From: an uncultured Clostridia bacterium | GTDB lineage: Bacteria; Bacillota; Clostridia; Christensenellales; CAG-138 | Direction: 5' to 3' | DNA: 39,261 nucleotides | NCBI GenBank assembly: GCA_946631895.1 | Contig: CAMPAN010000008.1 | Location: 1 to 39,261, forward strand | Part shown: positions 9,323 through 17,935 of the stretch, piece after piece | Position numbering within the stretch: the stretch's first letter is position 1 | Layout of the letters: every line of letters starts with the position of its first letter | Notes under the pieces: model-generated | The model's input: the letters and a program-made list of their open reading frames with translations, nothing else | Told to the model about the DNA's origin: nothing | Databases searched by the model: none | Program-made: the position numbers and the translations under genes

Positions 9323-9347
9323 GAGAAGCTGCTTTGCAGCTTATCTC
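9323..9347 (-). other. Stem-loop in the pyrR-permease intergenic region
   Basis: AAGCTGC-TTT-GCAGCTT is a perfect 7-bp hairpin (9326-9342), which can be lengthened by pairing GAGA with TCTC across a 2-base bulge. No U-tract follows on either strand, so it looks like an mRNA processing or stability element rather than a terminator. Confidence 0.4.
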
Positions 9348-9350
9348 CGT

Positions 9351-9890
9351 TTATGCATCGCGCCGGAACAGCGCAATTTCATTTCTGCCGTCGATCTCGT
9401 TCACGCGTACACTGATAAATTCGTCTCTGGCGGTAGGAACGTTCTTTCCGACGTAGTTTGCTGCGATCGGGAGCTCGCGGTGTCCTCTGTCGACGATCAC
9501 GCACAGCCGGATCGCGGCGGGTCTGCCAAGCCGGATAATCGCTTCCATTGCGGCGCGAGCGGTTCTGCCGGTATAGATGACGTCGTCGACAAGGATCACG
9601 GTTTTTCCGTTCACATCGAACGGAATACTGGTGCCGTGCACCTGCGGCGTCGGAAACAGTTCCTTGAGATCGTCGCGATACAGCGTGATATCCAAAGCGC
9701 CCAACTCCACGCGGATGTCCGAAAATCGTTCGATATTGGCTTTGATGCGGTTTGCAAGCGGGACGCCTCTGCGGCGAATGCCGACAAGATACAGCTCATT
9801 GATGCCTTCATTTTTTTCGATGATCTCGTGGGAAAGCCGCATCAACATACGATCCATCGTCTTTTCATCGACCAAGATGTGCTCGTTCAT
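9351..9890 (-). CDS. pyrR: Bifunctional pyrimidine operon regulator / uracil phosphoribosyltransferase PyrR
   Basis: A 179-residue protein that binds pyr mRNA leaders in response to UMP and also converts uracil plus PRPP to UMP. The PRPP-binding loop is VILVDDVIYTGRTARAA, and the N-terminal YLVGIRRRGVPLANRI and C-terminal VDRGHRELPI are diagnostic of PyrR. Start 9890 has GGAGG immediately upstream, just beyond the leader terminator. The next gene is the uracil permease. No other pyrimidine biosynthesis gene is in the window, so PyrR here controls at least its own two-gene operon and perhaps distant pyr loci. Confidence 0.97.
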   Translation of the reverse strand: MNEHILVDEKTMDRMLMRLSHEIIEKNEGINELYLVGIRRRGVPLANRIKANIERFSDIRVELGALDITLYRDDLKELFPTPQVHGTSIPFDVNGKTVILVDDVIYTGRTARAAMEAIIRLGRPAAIRLCVIVDRGHRELPIAANYVGKNVPTARDEFISVRVNEIDGRNEIALFRRDA

Positions 9891-9904
9891 ACCGTCCTCC
9901 CATG

Positions 9905-10002
9905 AAAAAATCCTGCCGGACGAGCGGCAGGACGGAATACGCCTGATATATGCGTTATCAACCTTGCCGGCATCTCGTACCGAATTAAAGGAATCATTGA
10001 TT
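9905..10002 (-). promoter_or_regulatory. PyrR-binding attenuator leader
   Basis: The minus-strand leader contains a PyrR-site-like segment at 9980-9961 (GUACGAGAUGCCGGCAAGGU, resembling the known GAGAGGCUGGCAAGG core). It is followed by a terminator at 9932-9905: an 8-bp stem TCCTGCCG/CGGCAGGA with a 6-base loop and TTTTTT. The leader sequence TGCCGG (9972-9967) can pair with CCGGCA of the terminator's 3' arm (9919-9914), which gives the mutually exclusive antiterminator. Pairing of CCTT with AAGG and CGG with CCG around GAGA would form the PyrR-bound anti-antiterminator. High UMP should therefore stop transcription before pyrR. The terminator is clear; the alternative folds are inferred by eye. 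Confidence 0.8.
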
Positions 10003-10008
10003 TGCTGT

Positions 10009-10037
10009 ATCATACCACAGCATATTGGATTTGTAAA
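10009..10037 (-). promoter_or_regulatory. Promoter of the pyrR operon
   Basis: On the minus strand, -35 TTTACA (10037-10032), a 17-base spacer and -10 TATGAT (10014-10009). Transcription would begin near 10002, at the 5' edge of the attenuator. Confidence 0.7.
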
Positions 10038-10102
10038 GTAAAATTTTGGTGATATATTGTAGTTCCGATGAATTGCTCCTCTGATTTTGTTTTGCGAAAC
10101 AC

Positions 10103-10131
10103 TTGTGAAAACGTTCTTCATATGGTAAAAT
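10103..10131 (+). promoter_or_regulatory. Promoter of the DUF4364-pcrA-ligA operon
   Basis: -35 TTGTGA (10103-10108), a 17-base spacer and -10 TAAAAT (10126-10131), divergent from the pyrR promoter. The ribosome site GGAGG is at 10143-10147, 6 bases before the ATG at 10154. Confidence 0.6.
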
Positions 10132-10153
10132 ATGATATCTTTGGAGGTATGGA

Positions 10154-10684
10154 ATGCCCTATTTTACACATGGTGAAACAAAAAACAAACTGATCCTGCT
10201 GTATATTGCAGAACATGCATGCGCCGTTCCGACGCGGGAACAGCTCTACCGCACGGCGATTCTGAATTCACAAATGGAGTACTTCTCGTTTGAAGAAGCA
10301 CTAGGTGAACTTTTGGAAGACAGACTTCTGACCGAAGTGCCGAAGCCATTCGGTGACTGTCTCGGCGTGACGGATCTCGGACGTGAAGCGCTTTCCATGT
10401 TTGGGAAAAGCGTACCGCAGGACGAACGCAGAAAGATAGACGCTTATCTTGAAACACATCGCAGAGAATTTCTCCACGAAACGCAGATATCGTCGCATAT
10501 TGAGAAAAGCGAATCGGGTGTGATCCTCCATCTTCTTCTAACAGAAGCTGACCGCGTGATGCTCTCCATTGCGCTTGCGGTTGCCAGCGAAGAACAGGCA
10601 CTTGAAATGCGAAGCCACTGGGAATCCGGCAGTGAATCGATCTATAACTATATCTGGGATTCGCTGTCCAAAGAATCGTATTGA
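10154..10684 (+). CDS. DUF4364 family protein
   Basis: A 176-residue predicted cytoplasmic protein whose N-terminal part (about 8-85) resembles a winged-helix domain: NKLILLYIAEHA, then FEEALGELLEDRLL and LGVTDLGREALSMF. The C-terminal half is mixed helix and strand and includes VILHLLLTEADRVMLSIALAV. The sequence matches the DUF4364 family, widespread in Clostridia, for which no function is established. A role as a transcription regulator is a guess from the fold. It is the first gene of a run leading into pcrA, whose start lies 7 bases after its stop. Confidence 0.85.
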   Translation: MPYFTHGETKNKLILLYIAEHACAVPTREQLYRTAILNSQMEYFSFEEALGELLEDRLLTEVPKPFGDCLGVTDLGREALSMFGKSVPQDERRKIDAYLETHRREFLHETQISSHIEKSESGVILHLLLTEADRVMLSIALAVASEEQALEMRSHWESGSESIYNYIWDSLSKESY

Positions 10685-10691
10685 GGACTGT

Positions 10692-12908
10692 ATGGACTTA
10701 TCGAAACTGAACCCGCCGCAAAGAGAAGCGGTGATGACGACGGAAGGCCCGTTGCTGATCCTTGCCGGAGCCGGCAGCGGCAAAACACGCGTTCTGACAC
10801 ATCGGATTGCATATCTGATCGAAGAAAAAGGCGTGTCGCCCTACCGTATTCTTGCATTGACATTTACGAATAAAGCCGCAAAGGAAATGCGTGAACGCGT
10901 CGATTCGCTTGTCGAAACAGACGCCCGCGCCATCTGGGTCGCGACGTTTCACGGATTTTGTGCGCGGATTCTTTCCATGGAGATCGACCGGCTCGGCTAC
11001 GGTAAAGCATTCGTAATCTATGACGAACAGGATCAGCAGTCTCTGATCGGACACATCATAAAGGACATGAACCTTAACGACAAGGTCTTCAGTAAAAGAA
11101 TGCTTGCCGGTATTTTTTCGAATGCAAAAAACCATTCCCTGTCGCCGCTTGCTTTTTTGCGCGAAACCGGTCAGCCGATACAGATTCTGGAAGCGTTCAA
11201 ACTCTATGAAAAGCGTCTGAAGGACGCAAATGCGCTCGACTTCGACGATCTGCTGCTCTGCACGATCCGGCTGTTTGAAGAAAACGCTGACGTTCTGGAA
11301 AAATATCGCGAACGGTTCCGGTATATTCTGGTTGACGAGTATCAGGACACGAACCTTGCGCAGTATCATATCGTGAATCTGCTTGCACAAAAGCACAGGA
11401 ATCTCTGCGTTGTGGGCGATGACGATCAAAGCATCTATGCCTGGCGCGGCGCAGATATCCGGAACATTCTCGAATTTGAAAAGGATTTCGAGGGATGCAA
11501 AGTCATTCGCCTCGAACAGAATTACCGCTCGACCGAAAAGATCCTTGCAGCGGCAAACGCGGTTATTCACAACAACAAAGGACGCAAAGAGAAAAAGCTC
11601 TGGACCGCCGAAAAAGGCGGTGACCCGATCGACGTGCATGAGGCGACGGATGAGCGCGACGAAGCGTACTATATCTGCTCGCGCATTGCAAGCGGCGCAA
11701 GATCGGGTTCCCGCTACGACGATTTTGCAATTCTCTATCGGACGCATGCGCAAAGCCGTATACTGGAAATGATGCTGAAAAGCTTCCTGATTCCCTACCG
11801 TGTGTACGGCGGCGTATCGTTCTTTTCGCGCGCCGAAGTCAAGGACATTCTGGCGTATCTGCGTCTTATCCTGAATTCAGCCGATGATGAAGCGTTTCTC
11901 CGCGCAGTCAATACGCCTTCGCGCGGGATCGGCGCGCAAAGCATCACCGTACTGTCCGAAAGCGCACACCGTCGCGGCATCCCGCTGATGAGCGCAGTGA
12001 TTGATCCGGACGATATACCGGCGCGAACCGCCGCAAAGATTTCACCTTTTCTTACGCTTTATAGAAAGCTATATGAATTGCTCGATACGATGCCGCTTGC
12101 CGATTTTACCAGAGAACTTCTGGAACGCATCGGCTATGATGCGTATCTCAGGGACGACAAAAAGGAAAACTACGAAGCACGAGCCGAAATTGTAGAAGAG
12201 CTTCTGGGCTATATCGAGGAGTTTGAAAACAATTATACGACAAACGACGGAAATGTGCTGCAGGCGTTTTTGACAAATGTCGCACTGTTTTCACAGGCAG
12301 ATAACGTAGATGAGACAAATGGCTGTGTGAACCTGATGACACTGCATGCGGCAAAAGGTCTGGAATTCCCGAATGTATTCCTGTGCGGCATGGAAGAGGG
12401 ACTCTTCCCCTCCGGTCAATCCGGGTACGACGACGATAAGCTCGAGGAGGAGCGCCGCCTGTGCTACGTGGGCGTTACACGAGCAAAGAAACGGTTGTTT
12501 CTGTCCTATGCAAAAGAACGGACGCTTTACGGACGAACGGAGCCGGCAATACCGTCACGCTTTCTGACCGAAATGGGTGACACGATCGCAATGACGAACG
12601 CGCGTCCCGAACGAAAGCCGCTCTCCGAGCGCCGTTGGGAGAGCAATTCCTACTCTTTTACCGCACCGGTTCGCAAGACAGTGCAGGAGCCTGCAAAGAT
12701 CATCACGGGAACAAAACCGGAACCGACGAGACCGGCGCAGGTATTCACAGGGAAAACCGGCGATCGCGTACGTCACAAGGTATTCGGAGACGGTATTATC
12801 CTCGGATCGGAGGGAACCGGCGCATCAATGATTGTTCAGATTCGCTTTGACAACGGAGCTGTCAAGAAACTTGCAGCGGGATTTGCTCCGCTGACGATAT
12901 TGGAGTGA
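10692..12908 (+). CDS. pcrA: ATP-dependent DNA helicase PcrA/UvrD
   Basis: A 738-residue superfamily 1A helicase that moves 3' to 5' in repair, plasmid replication and removal of proteins or RNA polymerase from DNA. Seen motifs are Q motif LNPPQREAV, Walker A AGAGSGKTRVLT, ATFHGFCARIL, motif II DEYQDTN, motif III VGDDDQSIYAWRGAD and, late, MTLHAAKGLEFPNVFLCGMEE and VGVTRAKKRL. The C-terminal GDRVRHKVFGDGIILG begins the Tudor-like domain that contacts RNA polymerase. Start 10692 fits the family's MDLSKLNPPQ; the longer frame back to 10569 runs inside DUF4364. The ligA gene follows after 3 bases, the common Firmicutes pcrA-ligA pairing. Confidence 0.98.
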   Translation: MDLSKLNPPQREAVMTTEGPLLILAGAGSGKTRVLTHRIAYLIEEKGVSPYRILALTFTNKAAKEMRERVDSLVETDARAIWVATFHGFCARILSMEIDRLGYGKAFVIYDEQDQQSLIGHIIKDMNLNDKVFSKRMLAGIFSNAKNHSLSPLAFLRETGQPIQILEAFKLYEKRLKDANALDFDDLLLCTIRLFEENADVLEKYRERFRYILVDEYQDTNLAQYHIVNLLAQKHRNLCVVGDDDQSIYAWRGADIRNILEFEKDFEGCKVIRLEQNYRSTEKILAAANAVIHNNKGRKEKKLWTAEKGGDPIDVHEATDERDEAYYICSRIASGARSGSRYDDFAILYRTHAQSRILEMMLKSFLIPYRVYGGVSFFSRAEVKDILAYLRLILNSADDEAFLRAVNTPSRGIGAQSITVLSESAHRRGIPLMSAVIDPDDIPARTAAKISPFLTLYRKLYELLDTMPLADFTRELLERIGYDAYLRDDKKENYEARAEIVEELLGYIEEFENNYTTNDGNVLQAFLTNVALFSQADNVDETNGCVNLMTLHAAKGLEFPNVFLCGMEEGLFPSGQSGYDDDKLEEERRLCYVGVTRAKKRLFLSYAKERTLYGRTEPAIPSRFLTEMGDTIAMTNARPERKPLSERRWESNSYSFTAPVRKTVQEPAKIITGTKPEPTRPAQVFTGKTGDRVRHKVFGDGIILGSEGTGASMIVQIRFDNGAVKKLAAGFAPLTILE

Positions 12909-12911
12909 ACT

Positions 12912-14864
12912 ATGGATCGACAGAAAGAATTGGTATCTCTGCTGAACCGCTATGCGGCGGCCTATTATGAGCAGGACGCACCGCTTGTATCCGACGCGGA
13001 ATATGACAAGCTGTATGATGAACTCCAGAAACTGGAAGCGGAAAGCGGCGTTGTACTGCCGGACAGTCCGACCCTGCGCGTAGGCGGCGCGCCGCTGAAG
13101 ACGTTTGAACAGCATACGCACCTCAGACGGCTCTGGAGCCTCGATAAAGTCCGTACACGCGAAGGTCTGACAGACTTTATCCGAAAAGTTACCGCCGCTT
13201 CCCCAGAACCGCCGCTGTTTGCGCTCGAATACAAATTCGACGGGCTGACCGTCAATCTGACCTATGAAAACGGCGTACTGACGCAGGGAGCAACCCGCGG
13301 AAACGGCGTTATCGGCGAAGCGATCCTCCCTCAGCTTCGTACGATACGGACTATTCCGTTGACGATACCGTTCAAGGGACGCATGGAAGTACAGGGCGAA
13401 TGCATTATGCGGCTCAGCGTTCTGGAAGCATACAACCGCACGGCTTCGGAACCGCTGAAAAATGCGCGTAACGCTGCTGCAGGCGCTTTGCGCAACCTGG
13501 ACCCTGCCGTGACCGCAGCGAGAAAACTCGACGTATTCTGTTATAATGTCGGTTATATAGAGGGCAAAGAACTGCGCGATCAAAAGGAAATGCTCGATTT
13601 TCTCAAAGAAAACGGCTTCCCCGTCTGTCCGTTTGTGCGATGGCTCAGAACGACGGAAGAGATCATGAACGAGATTGATCTTGCCGAGCAGCGCAGAGAT
13701 ACGCTTGATTTTCTGATCGACGGCATGGTTGTCAAGGTGACTGACTTTTCGCTTCGTGAAAAGCTCGGCGCGACCGAGAAATTCCCGCGATGGGCAATGG
13801 CGTACAAGTTCGCAGCGGAGGAACTGACAGCCACCGTGGAAGATGTGACCTGGGAAGTCGGAAGAACCGGCAAGCTGACGCCGCTTGCGCATATCGAACC
13901 GGTCGAGTTTTCCGGCGTCACAGTCCGGAAAGCGACCCTGAACAATTGGGACGACGTGCAGAGAAAACACGTCGGTATCGGTTCCCGCGTATTTATTCGC
14001 AGAAGCAACGATGTGATTCCCGAAATTCTCGGAGCGGTTCCGGGTGACGTCCCGGAACGTCCGGTCGAAAAGCCGACAGTTTGTCCGCAATGCGGCGCTC
14101 ACGTCGAAATGCGCGGCGCACATCTCTTTTGCACCAATTCACTTTCCTGCCGCCCGCAGATCGCCGCACGTCTTTCACACTATGCTTCACGCGACGCAAT
14201 GGATATTGATACGTTTGCCGGGAAAACCGCTGAACAGCTGATCGACGCATTCGGCATCAGCACAATTCCGGAGCTGTATGCGCTGTCGCATGAACAGCTT
14301 TCCGCACTCGATCGGTTCGGCGCAAAAAAAGCGCAGAATCTTTTGGATGCGCTGGAAGCGAGCAAGCATCGTCCGCTTGCAGCGTTCCTCTATGCGCTCG
14401 GGATCCCGAATGTCGGCGTCAAAACCGCAAAGGATCTTGCCCGTCATTTCGGAACATTGGAAGCGGTCAGAAAAGCAGACAAGGAAGCGCTTGCCGCCAT
14501 CGACGACGTCGGCGAGATCGTTGCGGACGGAATCGTTCTGTTCTTTACCGACACGCGAATTGCGGATCAGATCGACAGGCTTCTGGAACTCGGCGTACAT
14601 CCCGAAGAAGCGGCAAAAACGAACGACGGTCCCCTGCCTCTTTCCGGTATGACCGTTGTCATTACGGGAACGCTCGCAGGACTGTCACGCCGAGACGCGG
14701 AATCACTGGTAGAAGAAAACGGCGGAAAAGCGGCAGGCAGCGTTTCGAAAAACACGTCGTTTGTCGTCGTCGGCGAGAATGCCGGGAGCAAGGCGGATAA
14801 AGCGCAGAAGCTCGGCATTCCCATGATAAATGAAGAAGAATTTTTAAAACGGATCGGAAAATGA
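12912..14864 (+). CDS. ligA: NAD-dependent DNA ligase LigA
   Basis: A 650-residue ligase that seals nicks in replication and repair using NAD. Domains in order are Ia (1-60, with the NMN-binding YYEQDAPLVSDAEYDKLY), an adenylation domain with nucleophile K108 in EYKFDGL, an OB fold, a four-cysteine zinc finger (CPQCGAHVEMRG then FCTNSLSC), HhH repeats with VGVKTAKDLARHFG, and a C-terminal BRCT domain (about 575-650, LPLSGMTVVITGTL). All parts are present, though the protein is slightly short of the usual 660-670. It starts 3 bases after pcrA, and its stop overlaps the next start as ATGA. Confidence 0.98.
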   Translation: MDRQKELVSLLNRYAAAYYEQDAPLVSDAEYDKLYDELQKLEAESGVVLPDSPTLRVGGAPLKTFEQHTHLRRLWSLDKVRTREGLTDFIRKVTAASPEPPLFALEYKFDGLTVNLTYENGVLTQGATRGNGVIGEAILPQLRTIRTIPLTIPFKGRMEVQGECIMRLSVLEAYNRTASEPLKNARNAAAGALRNLDPAVTAARKLDVFCYNVGYIEGKELRDQKEMLDFLKENGFPVCPFVRWLRTTEEIMNEIDLAEQRRDTLDFLIDGMVVKVTDFSLREKLGATEKFPRWAMAYKFAAEELTATVEDVTWEVGRTGKLTPLAHIEPVEFSGVTVRKATLNNWDDVQRKHVGIGSRVFIRRSNDVIPEILGAVPGDVPERPVEKPTVCPQCGAHVEMRGAHLFCTNSLSCRPQIAARLSHYASRDAMDIDTFAGKTAEQLIDAFGISTIPELYALSHEQLSALDRFGAKKAQNLLDALEASKHRPLAAFLYALGIPNVGVKTAKDLARHFGTLEAVRKADKEALAAIDDVGEIVADGIVLFFTDTRIADQIDRLLELGVHPEEAAKTNDGPLPLSGMTVVITGTLAGLSRRDAESLVEENGGKAAGSVSKNTSFVVVGENAGSKADKAQKLGIPMINEEEFLKRIGK

Positions 14865-15832
14865 AACTCGGAAAGTTAGACAACGATACTCTTGACAGGC
14901 TGATCCTGAGCCGGTTCAAAAAAACGCGTCCGGAATCGTTCGGCGCGCCGCATATCGGAATGGACTGCGCGACGCTTGATTTTTGCGGCGATCTGATCGT
15001 CACAAGCTGTGATCCGATTACATCGGCTGACGCCCGGCATATCGGTTCGTTGTCCGTGCATGTCAACTGCAACGACGCTGCTGCCGGAGGCGCGGAACCC
15101 GTTGCGCTTCTTGTGACGCTGCTTCTGCCGCCCGATGTAACGGAAGATACGGTTTCAATGATTACCGAAGATCTGCAGCGAGCCGCAGAATATGCGGGCG
15201 TGGATATCGTCGGCGGACATACCGAGGTGACCGACGCCGTAACGCGCGTAACCACCTGCACGACCGTGATCGCAAGAACGCCGAGATTCAGGATGCTTTG
15301 CGGCGCAAGACCCGGGGACGATATCGTGATGACCAAATGGGCGGGATTGGAAGGTACGATACTGATTGCGTATGATCACGCCGATCTTCTGCGAAACGTA
15401 TCCGAAGAACACATTGCAAAAGCAAAAACACTCGCAAAGTACCTTTCGGTCGTCCCGGAAAGCCGTATTGCGATGCAGAACGGTGCGCATGCAATGCACG
15501 ACATTACCGAGGGAGGCGTACTCGGCGCGGTATGGGAGCTTGCGGCACAGACGCATTGCGGTGCGGTCGTCGATCGCAGAACGATCCCGGTATTGCCGGA
15601 AACAACAGCCGTTGCCGAAGCGACCGGTCTCGATCCGTATCGTCTGATGTCAAGCGGATCGCTTCTCATCGCATGCGAGAACGGAAACGAAATGCTTGCC
15701 GCGCTTCGGGATTCCGGAATTGCTGCGGCAAAAATCGGTAAAATCAGCGAACAGGGTTTTTGCTTCACGGACGGAACGCCGCTTGATCCGCCGGGTGCAG
15801 ACGAGCTCTATCGGCTGATGGAAACAAAATGA
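14861..15832 (+). CDS. AIR synthase (PurM)-superfamily protein, HypE-like
   Basis: A 323-residue protein of the PurM/HypE/SelD/ThiL ATP-binding superfamily. The N-terminal half has the acidic metal/ATP-site segment IGMDCATLDF, then SCDPIT and HVNCNDAAAGGAEPVALLVT; GGHTEVTDAV lies near 125. The C-terminal half includes MHDITEGGVLGAVWELA and the glycine-serine loop YRLMSSGSLLIAC, also family features. It lacks the C-terminal cysteine of true HypE and no hydrogenase genes are nearby, so the substrate is unknown. It overlaps ligA by 4 bases and ends the operon. The superfamily is secure; the reaction is not. Confidence 0.85.
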   Translation: MKLGKLDNDTLDRLILSRFKKTRPESFGAPHIGMDCATLDFCGDLIVTSCDPITSADARHIGSLSVHVNCNDAAAGGAEPVALLVTLLLPPDVTEDTVSMITEDLQRAAEYAGVDIVGGHTEVTDAVTRVTTCTTVIARTPRFRMLCGARPGDDIVMTKWAGLEGTILIAYDHADLLRNVSEEHIAKAKTLAKYLSVVPESRIAMQNGAHAMHDITEGGVLGAVWELAAQTHCGAVVDRRTIPVLPETTAVAEATGLDPYRLMSSGSLLIACENGNEMLAALRDSGIAAAKIGKISEQGFCFTDGTPLDPPGADELYRLMETK

Positions 15833-15847
15833 TCGAAATTCTCGATC
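15831..15847 (+). terminator. Weak stem-loop after the ligA operon
   Basis: GATCGA-AATTC-TCGATC, a 6-bp stem starting in the stop codon, with TGTTTTTG about 10 bases downstream. It is short and the U-run is distant, so termination may be partial. Confidence 0.3.
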
Positions 15848-15852
15848 TGTAC

Positions 15853-15882
15853 TTGTGTTTTTGAGCTGTCCTATGATATAAT
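15853..15882 (+). promoter_or_regulatory. Promoter of the yicC-remA-gmk-rpoZ operon
   Basis: -35 TTGTGT (15853-15858), an 18-base spacer and a perfect -10 TATAAT (15877-15882). The leader to the ATG at 15905 is about 16 bases and contains GGGGG at 15893-15897. Confidence 0.65.
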
Positions 15883-15904
15883 ATTATTTTGTGGGGGTAT
15901 GGAT

Positions 15905-16780
15905 ATGAAAAGCATGACAGGATACGGAAAGGGCACGGCGTCCCTCGACGGACGTGAAATGACGGTCGAGTTGAAAAGTGTGAATCACCGCTTTCTCGAC
16001 GTCTCGATGCGTCTGCCGCGTACGCTTTCCTGCGTTGAAGATGTACTCCGCACGACGATCGCCGGAAGGCTTGTCCGCGGACATATCGACGTTTTCGTCA
16101 ATTACCGCAATACACGTGACGATGCAAAGACCGTCCGTGTTGATGAAACGCTCCTGAATGCCTATGTAACCGCCGCAAAAGCCGCCAACAGCTCTCTGAT
16201 GCTGAAGGACGATCTGACGCTGTCGAACGTCCTCCGCCTTCCCGACGTTACGGAGATCGTTCCTGCCGATGAAGATGCAGACGCGCTGATCGCCTTAGCC
16301 AAGGAAGCGACCGTGCTTGCGCTTGACGGATTGATCGGGATGCGCATTGCGGAAGGCGAGCGACTGAAAGCTGCGCTGTTATCGGGCGTCAACGCCATGG
16401 ATGCATACCGTGAAGAGATCCTTGCCCGTGCACCGTTCGTTGCGGAGGAATATCGTCAAAAGCTGAACGACCGCATTGAAGCTGTGCTGAACGACACCGA
16501 GATCGACCGCGCAAGGCTCGCAACGGAAGTTGCGCTGTTTGCGGATCGCTGCTGTATTGATGAAGAACTTGTCCGGCTGAAGAGCCATATTGCACAGTTC
16601 CGCGAGTATCTCGAATCGCAGGAACCTGTCGGCAGAAATATGGATTTTATTGTGCAGGAAATGAACCGTGAATGCAATACGATCGGGAGCAAGGCTAACG
16701 ACGGCGCGCTGACCAAATCGGTTCTTGCCTGCAAGGCGGAAATCGAAAAGCTCAGAGAGCAGATTCAGAACGTGGAGTGA
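15905..16780 (+). CDS. YicC/YloC family endoribonuclease
   Basis: A 291-residue protein of the YicC family, shown in E. coli to be an endoribonuclease involved in sRNA turnover. It begins with the signature [10 protein letters not shown], continues [19 protein letters not shown], and ends with the conserved [20 protein letters not shown] and a C-terminal coiled helix. Start 15905 is preferred to an ATG at 15899 because the GGGGG ribosome site is then 7 bases upstream and the family begins at MKSMTG. It is the first gene of the classic Firmicutes yloC-remA-gmk-rpoZ block, with 4 bases to remA. Confidence 0.95.
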   Translation: MKSMTGYGKGTASLDGREMTVELKSVNHRFLDVSMRLPRTLSCVEDVLRTTIAGRLVRGHIDVFVNYRNTRDDAKTVRVDETLLNAYVTAAKAANSSLMLKDDLTLSNVLRLPDVTEIVPADEDADALIALAKEATVLALDGLIGMRIAEGERLKAALLSGVNAMDAYREEILARAPFVAEEYRQKLNDRIEAVLNDTEIDRARLATEVALFADRCCIDEELVRLKSHIAQFREYLESQEPVGRNMDFIVQEMNRECNTIGSKANDGALTKSVLACKAEIEKLREQIQNVE

Positions 16781-16784
16781 CGGT

Positions 16785-17048
16785 ATGACGGATAATTCTG
16801 CATTGGTATCGGTCGGATTCGGAAACATTGTTTCCGGCGCACGCATTATTGCCGTTATCACGCCGGATTCCGCCCCGGTAAAGCGTCTCATACAGGATGC
16901 GCGCGAACGGCGTATCCTCATCGACGCAAGCTGCGGCAGAAAAACACGCGCCGTTCTTGTCATGGACAGCGGTCACGTAGTTTTGTCCGCGCTGCAATCG
17001 GAAACCATCGCGCGAAGGCTGAACGCCGAATGGAGCGCGGAAGGATAA
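16785..17048 (+). CDS. remA: RemA/DUF370 family DNA-binding regulator
   Basis: An 87-residue protein. In Bacillus, RemA binds DNA and activates biofilm matrix and osmoprotection operons. The family pattern is visible in [20 protein letters not shown], in [20 protein letters not shown] and in the closing [15 protein letters not shown]. Start 16785 has GGAG 7 bases upstream; the longer frame to 16725 lies inside yicC. It sits in its conserved place between yicC and gmk. RemA forms large ring-like oligomers with arginine-lined DNA-binding faces, which suits the basic [10 protein letters not shown] stretch. The matrix role is known only in Bacillus and may not apply here. Confidence 0.93.
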   Translation: MTDNSALVSVGFGNIVSGARIIAVITPDSAPVKRLIQDARERRILIDASCGRKTRAVLVMDSGHVVLSALQSETIARRLNAEWSAEG

Positions 17049-17061
17049 GGAGAATCATCAA

Positions 17062-17688
17062 ATGGCAAGAAAGAAAAAAGGTCTGCTGGTCGTCGTTTCC
17101 GGTCCCGCCGGCGTCGGCAAAGGAACGGTCGATTCGGCTTTGATGGCAAAGCATCCCGAGATAAAGATGTCGGTCTCGGTGACGACACGCGCGCCGCGTC
17201 CCGGAGAAGTCGAAGGCGTGCACTACTTCTACCGCACCAAGGAAGAGTTCGACAGAATGATCGAAGAGGACGCGTTTCTGGAATACATGCACGTATTCGG
17301 AATGAACTACTACGGCACGCCGAAATCCTTCGTCGAAAGCGAACGGGAAAAGGGCAACCACGTAATTCTGGAAATTGACGTGCAGGGCGCTATGAAAGTG
17401 AAAGCCGCGTGCCCGGACGCCGTTCTCGTGTTTATCGCTCCCCCGTCCCTGAAGATCCTGAAAGAACGTCTTGTCGGACGCGGAACGGAAACACAGGAGT
17501 CGATTGATATCCGTACGAAAACAGCGCTTGACGAGCTTAATATGCTGCCGCATTACGACTATATGGTCATCAACGATGTCGTGGATGAAGCGGTCGGAGA
17601 AATGGAATCCATTCTCACCGCAGAACTCTGCCGCACCGTAAGAAATAAAGAATTGATCTCAAAATTAACAGGAGGCGAAACGATATGA
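17062..17688 (+). CDS. gmk: Guanylate kinase
   Basis: A 208-residue cytoplasmic enzyme that phosphorylates GMP or dGMP to GDP or dGDP with ATP. The P-loop is SGPAGVGKGTV, followed by SVSVTTRAPRPGEVEGVHYFY, the GMP-binding segment, and by the lid arginines in KERLVGRGTETQESI. The length is normal for bacteria. The start has AAGGAGAATCATCAA upstream. It lies 13 bases after remA and overlaps rpoZ by 4 bases. Confidence 0.98.
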   Translation: MARKKKGLLVVVSGPAGVGKGTVDSALMAKHPEIKMSVSVTTRAPRPGEVEGVHYFYRTKEEFDRMIEEDAFLEYMHVFGMNYYGTPKSFVESEREKGNHVILEIDVQGAMKVKAACPDAVLVFIAPPSLKILKERLVGRGTETQESIDIRTKTALDELNMLPHYDYMVINDVVDEAVGEMESILTAELCRTVRNKELISKLTGGETI

Positions 17689-17879
17689 TGAACTATCCTT
17701 CTCTGAACGAACTGGTGGAAAAAGCAGGCTGCCGCTACATGCTGGTAACTGCCGTAGCCAATCGTGCGAGACAGCTGCAGGATCATCCGGAAAAGCTCGG
17801 CAACAACAAGCCTGTTTCGATGGCGGTCGACGAACTGTATCACGATAAACTGATTCTGAACGCACCGAAAGAAAACTGA
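17685..17879 (+). CDS. rpoZ: RNA polymerase omega subunit
   Basis: A 64-residue subunit that helps assemble and stabilise RNA polymerase by holding the beta-prime C-terminus. The family pattern YPSLNELVEKAGCRYMLVTAVANRARQL is seen in its N-terminal half, then KPVSMAVDEL. GGAGG lies 9 bases before the ATG at 17685, which overlaps the gmk stop. A strong terminator follows directly, so this ends the yicC operon. The coaBC gene, found between rpoZ and priA in Bacillus, is absent. Confidence 0.95.
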   Translation: MMNYPSLNELVEKAGCRYMLVTAVANRARQLQDHPEKLGNNKPVSMAVDELYHDKLILNAPKEN

Positions 17880-17891
17880 ACGGTTTCTTTC

Positions 17892-17922
17892 CGCCCGTTG
17901 CGTTCCCGCACGGGCGTTTTTT
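17892..17922 (+). terminator. Intrinsic terminator after rpoZ
   Basis: CGCCCGT and GCG pair with CGC and ACGGGCG across a single bulged T and a short loop, followed by TTTTTT at 17917-17922. It stands only 13 bases before the priA start, so priA depends on read-through or on a promoter I do not see. Confidence 0.85.
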
Positions 17923-17935
17923 ATAGGAGCGCATC

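Noticed and set aside
9323-9347. A terminator between pyrR and the permease gene
   Set aside because: The hairpin is real but has no U-tract on either strand, so it was listed only as a stem-loop.
12825-14123. A 432-codon open frame on the minus strand
   Set aside because: It is the complement of ligA, which has all its motifs; no independent evidence supports it.
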